This document shows, one piece after another, positions 40,164 through 49,211 of a stretch of DNA of 64,000 bases (position 1 is the stretch's first letter; each line of letters begins with the position of its first letter). Position numbers and translations under genes: made by a program. Source of the stretch: QHWT01 sp963755695 (GTDB lineage: Bacteria; Acidobacteriota; Vicinamibacteria; Vicinamibacterales; 2-12-FULL-66-21); contig CAVWLB010000010.1 of assembly GCA_963755695.1 (NCBI GenBank), forward strand, positions 1-64,000. Direction: 5' to 3'. The notes beneath the pieces are model-generated. The model worked only from the letters and a program-made list of their open reading frames with translations. It was not told the DNA's origin and did no database searches.

Positions 40164-40308
40164 CCGGTTGTAAAAGAGGGTGTTGGACTATCAGGAGCGA
40201 CGGAAGCCAGAGGCTCGAGACCGCCGCGCGACCTGTTGGTCTTTCTATTCAATCCCGGTAGTTCTGCCAGTGGCTGGATAGATCCAGGAATGATGTGCTT
40301 CGGGCTAT

Positions 40309-40830
40309 ATGTGCCGCGCCCTTACTTCTCTCGCGATCGCCACGTTGGTTGCCGGATCCGTGTCCGGTTGTTGGGGAGGATCGTCGGAACCGCGCGTCCG
40401 CCCGGTGAAGGGGGGCGACGTGGACACGGGTCTGAACTCGGTCGAAGCGGTCCGCCGTCAGTTACAGGGCACCTGGGCCCTGGTCTCGCTGGAAGTGGCC
40501 TCTCCATCGGGTCCGGTGAAGGTACCTGCGACCGGGCAGTTGAAGTACGACGAGTATGGCAATCTGACCATAGACGGATCGGTCACCGATCCGAGAATCG
40601 ATTCCGGAGTCCTGAAGCTCTCGGGGCGCGCAGTGGTCGATCCGACCAAGCACATGTTGCGTCTCATGGACATGAAGGGCACCACGACGTCCGCCGAGCA
40701 AGCGCTCGATTCGAACATCGACCCCGCGAAGGTCAGGTACTACGAGTTTGACGGGGAGTTGCTCAAGACAACGGTGAAAGACGCAAGCGGTGCGACTACC
40801 GCGACGGCGACCTGGAAACGCGCTCAGTGA
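40309..40830 (+). CDS. Small lipoprotein, lipocalin-like
   Basis: A 173-residue protein with a lipoprotein signal (LVAGSVSGC, mature N-terminal Cys about residue 21). A beta-rich domain follows with LQGTWALVSLEVASPSG near the start and ends in TATATWKRAQ. The G-W-x-L pattern and repeated strands suggest a lipocalin-like or DUF-type fold, attached to the membrane. There is no neighbour in the same direction. Its stop codon abuts the convergent Crp/Fnr stop (TGATCA). The ligand is unknown. Confidence 0.7.
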   Translation: MCRALTSLAIATLVAGSVSGCWGGSSEPRVRPVKGGDVDTGLNSVEAVRRQLQGTWALVSLEVASPSGPVKVPATGQLKYDEYGNLTIDGSVTDPRIDSGVLKLSGRAVVDPTKHMLRLMDMKGTTTSAEQALDSNIDPAKVRYYEFDGELLKTTVKDASGATTATATWKRAQ

Positions 40831-41595
40831 TCAGCCCGAGACGATCGCCTCGAAGCCGCGCCGATCCGTCACCGCCACCGATCCATCCGGCTTCCGCTGA
40901 ATCAGTCCCCTTTGTTCCAACGCGTCGAGAGCCCCGGCAATCGATCCGACCGTCAGGTTGACGTAGTCCGCGATGTCCTGTCGCGTCATCGGCAGCTCGA
41001 TGGGTTCCTGCGGGTGTCGCTTCTCTGCCTGTGCATCTTCGAGTTGGGCCAGGAACATGGCGACGCGTTCGACCGGATCGCGGCGCGTCAGCATGATCGC
41101 CTGACGCTGTGTTTCGCGCAGGATGTGCGTGGCCTTGCACAGGAATCGAAATTGAAGCCCGGCATCGCGGGTCAGCAGCGCGGTGAGCGACTCGGTCGGG
41201 AAGCGGAACACGGTCGCAGGAGTAACCGCCTTGACGTTGTTCACGTAGATGCCGCGATTGGCGAGACCGAAGATGTCCTCGGCGAACAGGAATCCCATCA
41301 CGCGTCGGGTGCCGTCCGATCGTTCTCGGTAAGCGGCCATCGTTCCAGAAACGATGCTGTAGATCGCTTTTGCCTCTTCGCCCCGCCGGCACAGAATCGT
41401 TCCGGCGGTGACTCGCATCATCGTGGCAATCGATGCGAGATGCTCACGATCGCTGGCGCTGAGACGCAGCACGGCCGGTCCGTTGCCGAACGGAATGGCC
41501 CGGATCGACGGGCGAGGCTCGGACGCAGGGGCGACCCTGCGGGAAGACTCGCCGTTCCTGCGCGATGATTCCGTGCTCCTGCGGGGAGATTGCAT
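40831..41595 (-). CDS. Crp/Fnr-family transcriptional regulator
   Basis: A 254-residue regulator with a cyclic-nucleotide-binding-like domain (about 45-160: TAGTILCRRGEEAKAIYSIVSGTMAAYRE, GFLFAEDIFGL) and a C-terminal winged helix (IELPMTRQDIADYVNLTVGSIAGALDALEQRGLIQR). The RQDIADYVNLT recognition segment is typical of the Fnr group. There is no CxxC cluster for an iron-sulfur centre, so oxygen sensing of the Fnr kind is not supported. The first 21 residues are encoded by a 21-bp repeat and may not be translated. It is divergent from PPK2 with about 120 bp between. Confidence 0.9.
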   Translation of the reverse strand: MQSPRRSTESSRRNGESSRRVAPASEPRPSIRAIPFGNGPAVLRLSASDREHLASIATMMRVTAGTILCRRGEEAKAIYSIVSGTMAAYRERSDGTRRVMGFLFAEDIFGLANRGIYVNNVKAVTPATVFRFPTESLTALLTRDAGLQFRFLCKATHILRETQRQAIMLTRRDPVERVAMFLAQLEDAQAEKRHPQEPIELPMTRQDIADYVNLTVGSIAGALDALEQRGLIQRKPDGSVAVTDRRGFEAIVSG

Positions 41596-41599
41596 ACCC
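41537..41599 (-). repeat. Three 21-bp repeats over the Crp/Fnr start region
   Basis: Units beginning CTGCGGGAAGACTCGCC, CTGCGCGATGATTCCG and CTGCGGGGAGATTGCA, each 21 bp (three times seven), occupy 41537-41557, 41558-41578 and 41579-41599. They encode heptapeptides around ESSRR and include the proposed start codon at 41593-41595. Confidence 0.7.
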
Positions 41600-41715
41600 G
41601 ATGAACGTTACGCCTGCCTCCGCGCTCGAGCTACTGTCAAAGTTGGCAGTGGGCGGAGCACCGAACCCCAGTAACATCTGGCGACCGCCGTTGGTTGCAA
41701 AGAACCGGAGTCAGC

Positions 41716-42615
41716 ATGAGCAAGAACCGGATCAAGAAACTGATCGAGCCGTACGTCATACGGGAAGGCCGCCGCTTCAAACTGAAGGATATCGATCCGG
41801 GTGACAGCGGCGGGTTCAAGACCGACAAACCGCTGGCCGAGAAGGTGCTCGAGGAGGGCGTCAACCGCCTGTGCGATCTCCAGGAGAAACTCTACGCGCA
41901 GGATCGCTGGGGTGTGCTGCTCATCTTTCAGGCGATGGATGCCGCGGGAAAGGACGGAGCGATCAAACACGTCATGTCCGGCATCAATCCGCAGGGCTGC
42001 CAGGTGTTCTCGTTCAAGCAGCCTTCAACCGAGGACCTCGATCATGACTTCCTCTGGCGCAATCTGATTCGGCTTCCCGAGCGGGGACGCATCGGAATCT
42101 TCAATCGTTCGTACTACGAAGAGGTGCTCGTCGTGCGCGTGCACCCTCAGCTCCTGGAGCGGCAGCAAATTCCCCAGTCGCTCGTCACGAAGCACATCTG
42201 GAAGGAGCGGTTCGACGACATCAACGCGTTCGAGCGCTACCTGGCGCGAAACGGATACGCGATCCGGAAGTTCTTCCTGCACCTCTCGAAGAAGGAGCAG
42301 GCGAAGCGGTTCGAAAAGCGTCTCGACGAGCCGGAGAAGCAGTGGAAGTTCTCTCTCGGCGACCTTCGCGAGCGCGACCATTGGAACGAATACCAGGACG
42401 CGTACGAAGACGCCATTCGCCACACCGCGACCGAGCACGCTCCGTGGGTGGTCGTGCCGGCCGACAAGAAATGGTTCGCGCGGTGGGTCGTGGCCGCCAC
42501 GGTCATCGATGCCCTGGAAGAGCTGGACCTGGCGTTTCCGGAAGTTACGCCCGAAAAGCGAAAGGAGCTGGACCAGGGTCGCCGGCTGCTCCGGGGGCAA
42601 GGGCGTGATCGATGA
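41716..42615 (+). CDS. ppk2: Polyphosphate kinase 2 family protein
   Basis: A 299-residue PPK2, which transfers phosphate between polyphosphate and nucleotides. It has Walker A AMDAAGKDGAIKHV, a Walker B-containing RIGIFNRSYYEEVLVVRVHP segment, and the lid region KFFLHLSKKEQAKRFEKRL. The RDHWNEYQDAYEDAI and APWVVVPADKKWFAR motifs are also present. ATG 41716 follows GGAGTCAG. Class I, II or III is not decided here. It is divergent from the Crp/Fnr gene, which could control it. Confidence 0.94.
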   Translation: MSKNRIKKLIEPYVIREGRRFKLKDIDPGDSGGFKTDKPLAEKVLEEGVNRLCDLQEKLYAQDRWGVLLIFQAMDAAGKDGAIKHVMSGINPQGCQVFSFKQPSTEDLDHDFLWRNLIRLPERGRIGIFNRSYYEEVLVVRVHPQLLERQQIPQSLVTKHIWKERFDDINAFERYLARNGYAIRKFFLHLSKKEQAKRFEKRLDEPEKQWKFSLGDLRERDHWNEYQDAYEDAIRHTATEHAPWVVVPADKKWFARWVVAATVIDALEELDLAFPEVTPEKRKELDQGRRLLRGQGRDR

Positions 42616-42676
42616 CGACCAGCAGTGCTAGAATCCGCCGCGTATCAATCGCATACGTGCTTCCCAGGGAGACGGC

Positions 42677-44011
42677 ATGTCGCGGGTGTTTCGAGCCGCC
42701 AGCTTTCCGGTCTGCCGGGCGCGTGTTCCGTTCTTCGTCTCGCTGCTAATCCTCTGCCTGACTGACTCGGCTGCAGGGCAGCCGAAATCGATGGCGGCTT
42801 CGCCTGGCATCCTCTGGCGCGATCACCGGATCTTTCTAATCCTGGTCGTCGGGGTTCTGTGCGGGCAACTCCTTCTGATCGGGTGGCTGATTGTCTCTCG
42901 CCGGCGCCGGCATCGGACAGAGGAAGCGCTCCATCGCAGCGAGGCCCGGACCAGCGCCATCCTGCGCATGGTGCCCGACCTGATGTTCCTGATGACCCGC
43001 GACGGCGTCTATCTCGACTACCACGCGCGCGATCCCCGTGACCTCTGGGCGCCTCCCGAGCACTTCCTCGGCAAACGCATGCAGGACGTCTTTCCACCAG
43101 ATCTCGCGGTCGTGTTTGAGCAACATTTCCAGCAGGCGCTCACCTCCGATGAACCGGTGGTCCTGGAGTACGCGCTGCCGATGCCAGGCGGCGAACGCCA
43201 CTACGAAACGCGCCTGGTCCGCTGCGACAACGAAACCATCATGACCATCGTTCGCGATGTCACGTCCAGACATCAGGCCGAGGAGAACCTGCACAAGGCG
43301 CAAGCCGAGTTGGCGCGGGCGGTTAGAGTCAGCGCGCTCGGCGAGCTCGCGGCAGGCATCGCGCACGAAGTGAGCCAGCCGCTGGCGGCCATCATCACCA
43401 ACGCGAGAGCGGGTTTGCGACAACTCGAGGGGCGCACGTCGAACCCATCGATCGTGCACGACGTCCTGCAGGACATCGTCGCCGACGGCCAGCGCGCCAG
43501 CGAGGTGATTACCCGGGTTCGCGGCCTCGCGAAGCAGGAGCCGCTGCGCAGAGTGCCGCTCGCGATCAACGACGTCATCGAAGACGTGGTTGCTCTCAGC
43601 GCCAGGATGCTGCGGCAACGCCGTGTCACCCTGGGAGTGGACCTGGCCAGCGATCTGCCGCGCGTGATTGGCGACCGCATCCAGCTCCAGCAGGTTCTGC
43701 TGAATCTGGTATCGAACGCGGCCGATGCCATGCAGCGCAACAACGGTCGCCAACGCCACATGGTAATTCGCTCGAGTTGGGTCGACGGGAATATCGCCGT
43801 TGCCGTGCAGGATTCCGGTAACGGCTTGGCGCCAACCGACGTGGATCGGATCTTCGCGCCGTTCTTCACCACCAAGCGGACCGGAATGGGTGTCGGATTG
43901 ACGATCAGCCGATCGATTGTCGAAGCGCACGGCGGCGCACTGAACCTGGCGAGCAACTCGCCTCAGGGGGCGACCTTTCAATTCGAACTGCCCACGGTGC
44001 CACAGTCATGA
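42677..44011 (+). CDS. PAS-domain sensor histidine kinase (FixL-like)
   Basis: A 444-residue kinase. The N-terminus has a signal-like hydrophobic part and a membrane span at about 51-73. A PAS domain covers about 88-200 (ILRMVPDLMFLMTRDGVYLDYH). The histidine kinase core has H-box GIAHEVSQPLAAI (His230), N-box LVSNAADAMQ, G-boxes DSGNGLAPTDVDR and GMGVGLTISRSIVEAHGG. No haem-binding signature of FixL is evident in the PAS. The response regulator gene follows 46 bp downstream, a typical pair. Confidence 0.93.
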   Translation: MSRVFRAASFPVCRARVPFFVSLLILCLTDSAAGQPKSMAASPGILWRDHRIFLILVVGVLCGQLLLIGWLIVSRRRRHRTEEALHRSEARTSAILRMVPDLMFLMTRDGVYLDYHARDPRDLWAPPEHFLGKRMQDVFPPDLAVVFEQHFQQALTSDEPVVLEYALPMPGGERHYETRLVRCDNETIMTIVRDVTSRHQAEENLHKAQAELARAVRVSALGELAAGIAHEVSQPLAAIITNARAGLRQLEGRTSNPSIVHDVLQDIVADGQRASEVITRVRGLAKQEPLRRVPLAINDVIEDVVALSARMLRQRRVTLGVDLASDLPRVIGDRIQLQQVLLNLVSNAADAMQRNNGRQRHMVIRSSWVDGNIAVAVQDSGNGLAPTDVDRIFAPFFTTKRTGMGVGLTISRSIVEAHGGALNLASNSPQGATFQFELPTVPQS

Positions 44012-44057
44012 TGCGGGAAGAGCATCGCATCGACCGGTAAACTGAGAGGCCCATCCA

Positions 44058-44693
44058 ATGCAGATGCCTGCTACGGTTTTCGTCGTTGACGACGACCCCT
44101 CGTTGAGAACGGCGGTGTCGCGGCTGCTCGCGTCGGTTGGCCTTGCCGCCGAGACCTTCGCGAACGCCGACGAATTCCGTGAACAGGTCGATCCCCTACG
44201 ACCGGGATGTTTGATCCTGGACGTGAGAATGCCAGGCGCCAGCGGCCTGGATTTGCAGGCGCAACTGCGAGCGACTGGGTATGAACTACCCGTAATTTTC
44301 GTCTCCGGTCATGCCGACGTCGCACTTACCGTTCGCGCGATGAAGGCGGGCGCGCTCGACGTCTTCACGAAACCGTTCGACGACCAGCTGCTGATCGATG
44401 CCGTCCACGCCGCCCTCGAACGCGATCGCGTGCATCGGTCTCAACTCTCAGAAGTGCAGGTACTTCGCGAGCGATACAACACGCTGACCGCGCGCGAGCG
44501 CGAGGTCATGGCCCTCGTGGTCACGGGTCGCCTGAACAAGCAGATTGCCTCCGATCTGGGAACGTCCGAGAAGACCGTCAAAGCACACCGGGGACAAGTG
44601 ATGGGAAAGATGCGGGCGCGATCGCTTGCGGATCTCGTTCGCATGGCGGATCGCCTGGTTGCCGGCGCGCCGGCGGGCGAGGGCGGTCGCTAG
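44058..44693 (+). CDS. FixJ/NarL-type response regulator
   Basis: A 211-residue partner of the upstream kinase. The receiver domain has acidic pocket VVDDD (10-13), phosphorylation site Asp55 in LILDVRMPGASG and Lys in DVFTKPFDD. The LuxR-type DNA-binding helix-turn-helix (LTAREREVMALVVTGRLNKQIASDLGTSEKTVKAHRGQVMGKM) follows. It is closely similar in layout to the regulator at 55210. Likely targets include the outer-membrane protein downstream, but this is inference. Confidence 0.94.
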   Translation: MQMPATVFVVDDDPSLRTAVSRLLASVGLAAETFANADEFREQVDPLRPGCLILDVRMPGASGLDLQAQLRATGYELPVIFVSGHADVALTVRAMKAGALDVFTKPFDDQLLIDAVHAALERDRVHRSQLSEVQVLRERYNTLTAREREVMALVVTGRLNKQIASDLGTSEKTVKAHRGQVMGKMRARSLADLVRMADRLVAGAPAGEGGR

Positions 44694-44848
44694 CGCTTCG
44701 AGACATCGGGCGAACTACGACAGGTCGTAGTCGTAGAGCTAAGACGCTTGATATATGGACGAAGGTCTAACCTCGAGCGGTCCTAGGTCCGATGGACGCT
44801 GCCAGCTCGTACGACATACGGTTAGGGTCACTGCGCTCCCCACTCAGC

Positions 44849-46391
44849 ATGAAGTACTTTTTGTCGTATCGGTTCGATCGGCGTCACGGTACGCTGTGGC
44901 GCGGCACTCGGCAGGTCGAGATCACCCGCAAGGCCGCTGGCGTGCTGCGGTGTCTCGTCGATGCCGGGGGGACGCTCGTCCCCCATCAAGAGATCCTCAC
45001 ACGCGTCTGGCCAGACACCCACGTGCAGCCTGAAAACGTCAAGGTGCTGGTTCGCGAGCTGCGGCGCGCGCTCGGCGACGATGCGCACGATCCCAGGTTC
45101 ATTCGTAGCGAACCAGGCCGCGGTTATGCGTTCCTTGCGCCGGTCTCCGATGTCCCGGTGCCGGCCGCGACACCGCAACGCGTGGCGGTGTCCTCGATTT
45201 TCGTGAATCACACCGAGGATCTCGCGCGGCTCAAACAGAGTCTCGCGGACGCCGTGAGCGGCGAATGCCGCCTCGTGCTCGTCGATGGGGAGCGGGGCAC
45301 CGGCAAGACGGCGCTTTGCGACGAATTTCTGCAGGTACGCATCGCAACTCCCGTCGGTGCGCACCTGCTACGGCCAGTGCGTCGAGCAAGCGGATCCCGG
45401 CGACGCCTACGTTCCGGTCCTCGACGCGATCCACCATCTCGTTCGGCAGTTTCCCTCGGCGCTGCCGCAGCTCCTGGCGCGGCACGCGCCCGGATGGCTG
45501 GCCCAGTTGCCGCCGTGGGTCGCCGATTTGACCGCCCCCCGCCGCGCGGTCGTGCCGTCGGAGCCGTCGCGGCTGGTTGGCGAGCTGAGTGCGTTTCTCG
45601 AAACGCTCGCCAGCGAGTGCACCCTGGTGATCGTTCTCGAAGATCTCCAGTGGGGGGATTTCGACACGACTGAATTGTTGCGGGCGCTTGCCCGCCGGCA
45701 CGCGCCGCTGCGAACGCTGATCGTCGGAACCTATGCGCCGTTTGCGACCACCGTGGCCAGTACCGTGGTGCGCAACCTGGCGACCGAACTGCGGGCGAGC
45801 GCGCGATGCGTTTCGCTGTCGGTTGCTCCGCTTCGCGAAGAGGACGTGCACGAATATCTGGTCAAGCGGTTTGGCACCGGACCGGTGGAGGCGCTCGCGC
45901 GGACGCTCCATCGGGTCACCGGCGGAATTCCTTTGTCGCTGGTCGCCGCGGCCGACGGTCTGGTTGCCGCCGATTGCCTCACCTTCGTCGACGGAACCTG
46001 GCGCCTTCGTTACTCGCCGCGAACGATCGAGGGATCGTTGCCGAAGGAGCTGGTCGACGTCGTTCTCTGGCGTTTCCAGCAGCTCGCGCCCAAAGATCGG
46101 GCGACGCTGGAGATCGCGACCGTCATCGGGACCGAGTTCACTGCCGAGCAGGTGGCGATGGCCGATGATATGGAGACGGTCCCGGAGGTCCGGCAACGAC
46201 TCGAGCTGCTGCACGAGCGGCAATTCATCTCACGCCGCGGGCTGCTGCGCGGCGACGGACACGACCGGGTCTTTCGTTTCCTGCATCCGGTGCACGCCGA
46301 CGTGCTCGCGGCGCATGCATCGCCGATTCAGCAGATTCGCGCGACCGAGCGGCTGGCCAGCGCCCTGCGACTGAACGAGCGATTCGCGTAG
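44849..46391 (+). CDS. Winged-helix regulator fused to AAA ATPase (one frameshift)
   Basis: About 513 residues after one inserted G near 45334 (CAGGTAC should read CAG TAC). The N-terminal OmpR/PhoB-type winged helix (about 1-105: RVWPDTHVQPENVKVLVRELRRALGDDAHDPRFIRSEPGRGYAFL) lacks a receiver domain. An AAA ATPase follows with Walker A DGERGTGKTAL and VIVLEDLQWGD. ATG 44849 is chosen; a start 57 bp earlier is possible. It has the layout of CadC/BTAD-type regulators and is oriented with the two-component pair and the MetA barrel. The ligand is unknown. Confidence 0.82.
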
Positions 46392-46507
46392 CCGGCGCGC
46401 GGTCCTACGCGCCACTCATATTCCAGCCAATTTCAAGACTGAGAGAACGCCGGTTCCGGGCACAATCGCCGGGTCGGCTGGCTGCGTTTTCCCGGCCGCG
46501 ATATCCC

Positions 46508-47512
46508 GTGAGCGAGAGCGGCGCGGCCCTCGCCACCAAATGCGCCGGGCGCGAAGAGCGTCTGGCCTTCAAATTGAAGCATCGGCGACGCGTGGAGCGA
46601 TTGCGAACCGCAATGCTGGTCGGGCTGACGGCATTGCTGGTCGCCGGCACGCGCCCGCTGGCGGCACAGGAATTGGAGCCCGCTGCGTACGGGGCTGCAC
46701 CCGATGGTTTGAACTTTGCCTCGATCCTGACCACAATCAGCAGCGGCGACATTGCTTTTGACCCATCGGGTCCGATCGCCGACGCCTCATCGACGATCAG
46801 TACGACGGCGCTTTCAGTCGGCCGCGTCTTCCGGCTTGGTGATCGATCCGCAAATATCGGCGTAGCCGTGCCGTACGTCATCGGCAAGGTGCAAGGCAAG
46901 GTTCTGGGAATCCCCGACCGCGTGCAGCGGTCGGGACTGACCGACGTGCGGGTCCGTGCGGCGATGAACCTGTACGGTGCGCCCGCGATGACGGCGCGCG
47001 AATTCGCGGCGTATCGTCAGAGCACGATCGTTGGCGTCAGCCTGCAGGTCGTCGTGCCGCTAGGGCAGTACGCCTCACGCAAGTTGATCAACGTCGGCAC
47101 CAACCGCTGGGGCTTCAAACCCGAGATTGGACTCTCGCGTGCCCGCGGCCGCTGGACGATTGAAACCTACGGAGGAGTCTGGCTGTTCACCACGAACGAC
47201 GAATTCTTTGGTGATCACGTCAGAGAGCAGCGTCCGATCGCCTCTCTTCAATTCCACGTCGAGTACACGATTCGCCGGGGGATGTGGATCGCAGGAAACG
47301 CGAACTTCTACGCCGGCGGCCGGACCATCGTCGATGGCACGGCGAGCGCCGATCTTCAGCGAAATTCGCGGGTCGGGGTGACGTGGCTGTTTCCCGCGGG
47401 CCGGGGCCGGGCCGTCCGGCTCGCGTTGAGCCGCGGCGCCTACACAACCGTGGGCGCCGACTTCACCAGCCTGTCAGCGGTCTATCAGTACGCCTGGATG
47501 GGCAAGAACTAG
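46508..47512 (+). CDS. MetA-pathway phenol-type outer-membrane protein
   Basis: A 334-residue protein predicted to be exported (AMLVGLTALLVAGTRPLAAQ). The beta-barrel pattern FASILTTISSGDIAFD, STTALSVGRVF, ANIGVAVPYVIGK and RSGLTDVRVRAAMNLYG matches Phenol_MetA_deg-type outer-membrane channels. A late strand set ends in LSAVYQYAWMGKN. The GTG at 46508 gives a long N-terminal extension; ATG 46613 gives a compact signal and may be the real start. It follows a regulator gene by about 115 bp. Substrate is unknown. Confidence 0.8.
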   Translation: MSESGAALATKCAGREERLAFKLKHRRRVERLRTAMLVGLTALLVAGTRPLAAQELEPAAYGAAPDGLNFASILTTISSGDIAFDPSGPIADASSTISTTALSVGRVFRLGDRSANIGVAVPYVIGKVQGKVLGIPDRVQRSGLTDVRVRAAMNLYGAPAMTAREFAAYRQSTIVGVSLQVVVPLGQYASRKLINVGTNRWGFKPEIGLSRARGRWTIETYGGVWLFTTNDEFFGDHVREQRPIASLQFHVEYTIRRGMWIAGNANFYAGGRTIVDGTASADLQRNSRVGVTWLFPAGRGRAVRLALSRGAYTTVGADFTSLSAVYQYAWMGKN

Positions 47513-47547
47513 TGGTCCGATCGGGCCACTGGCGCGCGAGTGCCGTG

Positions 47548-48141
47548 CTATTTTTTCGGCGGATACTTTTCGAGAATCTTCTGCGCCGCCTCCCGAATCC
47601 GCGCCTTCCGCTCGTCGTCGGTTTTCGACACCTCGATTTCGGTTTCGGCAATGCCGCGCCAGACCACGGTCTCACGCGACGGTGCGACGAGGTCCAGCAC
47701 CAGCGACCCTTCCTGGACCACCTTGAGCGACTGGGTTGCCGGCGGAAACGGCGGCAGCCCCCAGAATGTCGTCGCCGGTAGGAACTGACCCATCTCCTGC
47801 GCCGACGAACTGAACTTGACGATCAGGTAATAGGTGGCCTTCAAGTCGGGCGGTGTCTGGGCTGCGCGAGCAAGGCCACGCTGCTGCAATTGGGAGGCAA
47901 ACGCGTCCATCACCGTGCTTTCGAACCGCTGTCGCAACGCTTCCGGGTCGTCGTCCTGCGTCCGGAGCGCGATGACTTTTCCGGGCGTGGGGTGGTCCCA
48001 GTCCCAGGTACGAACGGCACTGAAGTCGTAGTTCTTGTCGCCCTGCGCACGCACCTTGATCTTGGCGGCATCGGTGACCGCGACGGTCAACGCGATCATT
48101 GCAACGACAGCCGCAATCAGCGGACGGCGAATCATGTCCAT
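47548..48141 (-). CDS. DUF4136-domain exported protein
   Basis: A 197-residue protein with signal peptide (LIAAVVAMIALTVAVTDAAK). The DUF4136 pattern includes YDFSAVRTWDW, LRQRFESTVMDAFASQLQQRGL, ADLKATYYLIVKF-type text and the C-terminal REAAQKILEKYPPKK. These proteins are periplasmic or lipid-anchored, of unknown function; no lipobox Cys is seen here. ATG 48141 is the first of two close Met codons. The gene converges on the outer-membrane protein gene with a 35-bp gap. Confidence 0.88.
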   Translation of the reverse strand: MDMIRRPLIAAVVAMIALTVAVTDAAKIKVRAQGDKNYDFSAVRTWDWDHPTPGKVIALRTQDDDPEALRQRFESTVMDAFASQLQQRGLARAAQTPPDLKATYYLIVKFSSSAQEMGQFLPATTFWGLPPFPPATQSLKVVQEGSLVLDLVAPSRETVVWRGIAETEIEVSKTDDERKARIREAAQKILEKYPPKK

Positions 48142-48428
48142 GGGCGGTCGAGAGGCAACAAGCTGGCCAGGCCGCAAGGTTCGACAAGTCCGCCGCTGGA
48201 TGTCGATTTCACCACGGCATCTCGTGGCGCACGCCGGATAGCGTGGAGTGCACGGCGAAAACCGCCCACAGTGACGGAGTTGGGCTGGCCCGACTCTTGA
48301 TGGACGATCTGCGGCTGCTGCGATGGAGAGCACACCGAACCTTCTCACTTTCCTCTTCCTCGCGTTGGGCTAACGATGCGACTCGGAACCATCGCGCGGG
48401 TCGCAGCAGCCGCTTGACGGAGGTCAAC

Positions 48429-49028
48429 TTGCTGAAACGCTCAACCTGTGGTGCGCTCGCGATTGTCGCCTGTGCTTCCTTCTCGCTGCCGGCGCAAGGG
48501 CAGGGCATCAAGCTTCCCAAGGGGCCAGAAGAATTCAGCATCAATGCGCAAACCTCGGGGGATGCTGGCGCGCTCGCCTCGCAGTTCGTCATCGCCATCG
48601 ATCGGTACAATTCGGACAAGGAGCGCGACGCATTGGCCACGGCGTTGAAGCAGGGGGGATATCCCGCCTTCCTCCCCGCGCTCAGAAAGTCGCCGCTCGT
48701 GGGCCACGTCAAGGCCGGAACGCAACAGTTCGATATCCGTTACGCCTACCAGCGCGAGGGAACCGGCTCGGCAGCAGGAAAGGGGCGCACCATTGTCATA
48801 GTCACGGACAAGCCCGTCTATTTCGTCGGTGGCGGCAGGGCCGAGGCGAAACCGCGTGAAGGCTATGAAGTTGCGGTAGCCCAGTTCGACGTCGATGACG
48901 TGGGCCTTGGCAAGGGCACGATGGCGATGGCGGCGCGGGTGAAGCCCGGGGGCCCGGCCGGTGTCGAAATCGATGATTACGCCGAGAAGCCGGTGCAATT
49001 GTCGACCGTTAGAAAACTGCTGAAGTAG
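48429..49028 (+). CDS. Exported protein of unknown function
   Basis: A 199-residue protein from TTG 48429, which follows GGAGG by 5 bases and gives a clear signal peptide (LAIVACASFSLPAQG). The mature part has INAQTSGDAGALASQFVIAIDRYNS, FDIRYAYQREG, GRTIVIVTDKPVYFVGGGRAEAK and GTMAMAARVKPGGPAGVEIDDYAEKPVQL. A GYEVAVAQFDVDDVGLGKG strand pair occurs. I recall similar acidobacterial proteins without known role. It is divergent from DUF4136 and about 180 bp upstream of the sigma-54 activator. Confidence 0.75.
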   Translation: MLKRSTCGALAIVACASFSLPAQGQGIKLPKGPEEFSINAQTSGDAGALASQFVIAIDRYNSDKERDALATALKQGGYPAFLPALRKSPLVGHVKAGTQQFDIRYAYQREGTGSAAGKGRTIVIVTDKPVYFVGGGRAEAKPREGYEVAVAQFDVDDVGLGKGTMAMAARVKPGGPAGVEIDDYAEKPVQLSTVRKLLK

Positions 49029-49169
49029 CCGTTAGCGGCTGAGCCCGGCGGCGCGGATGCCTCCTCGCGGCGATCTCGCGCCGACGTGTCACAGTCGTTT
49101 CACGAAAATCCTACGGCGTCCTACCCAATCCAACCGTAATCCAACCGCGACCGGCCGTGAGTTCGTGAA

Positions 49170-49206
49170 AAACTCCCAGCTTCTCCGAATGAATGATTGG
49201 GAGTTT
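49170..49206 (+). promoter_or_regulatory. Inverted repeat covering the ribosome-binding site of the sigma-54 activator gene
   Basis: AAACTCCCA (49170-49178) and TGGGAGTTT (49198-49206) are perfect 9-bp inverted repeats with a 19-base loop. The right arm contains GGGAG, the likely ribosome-binding site for ATG 49212. In RNA the hairpin would hide that site; in DNA it could be an operator. Confidence 0.55.
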
Positions 49207-49211
49207 CGAGA

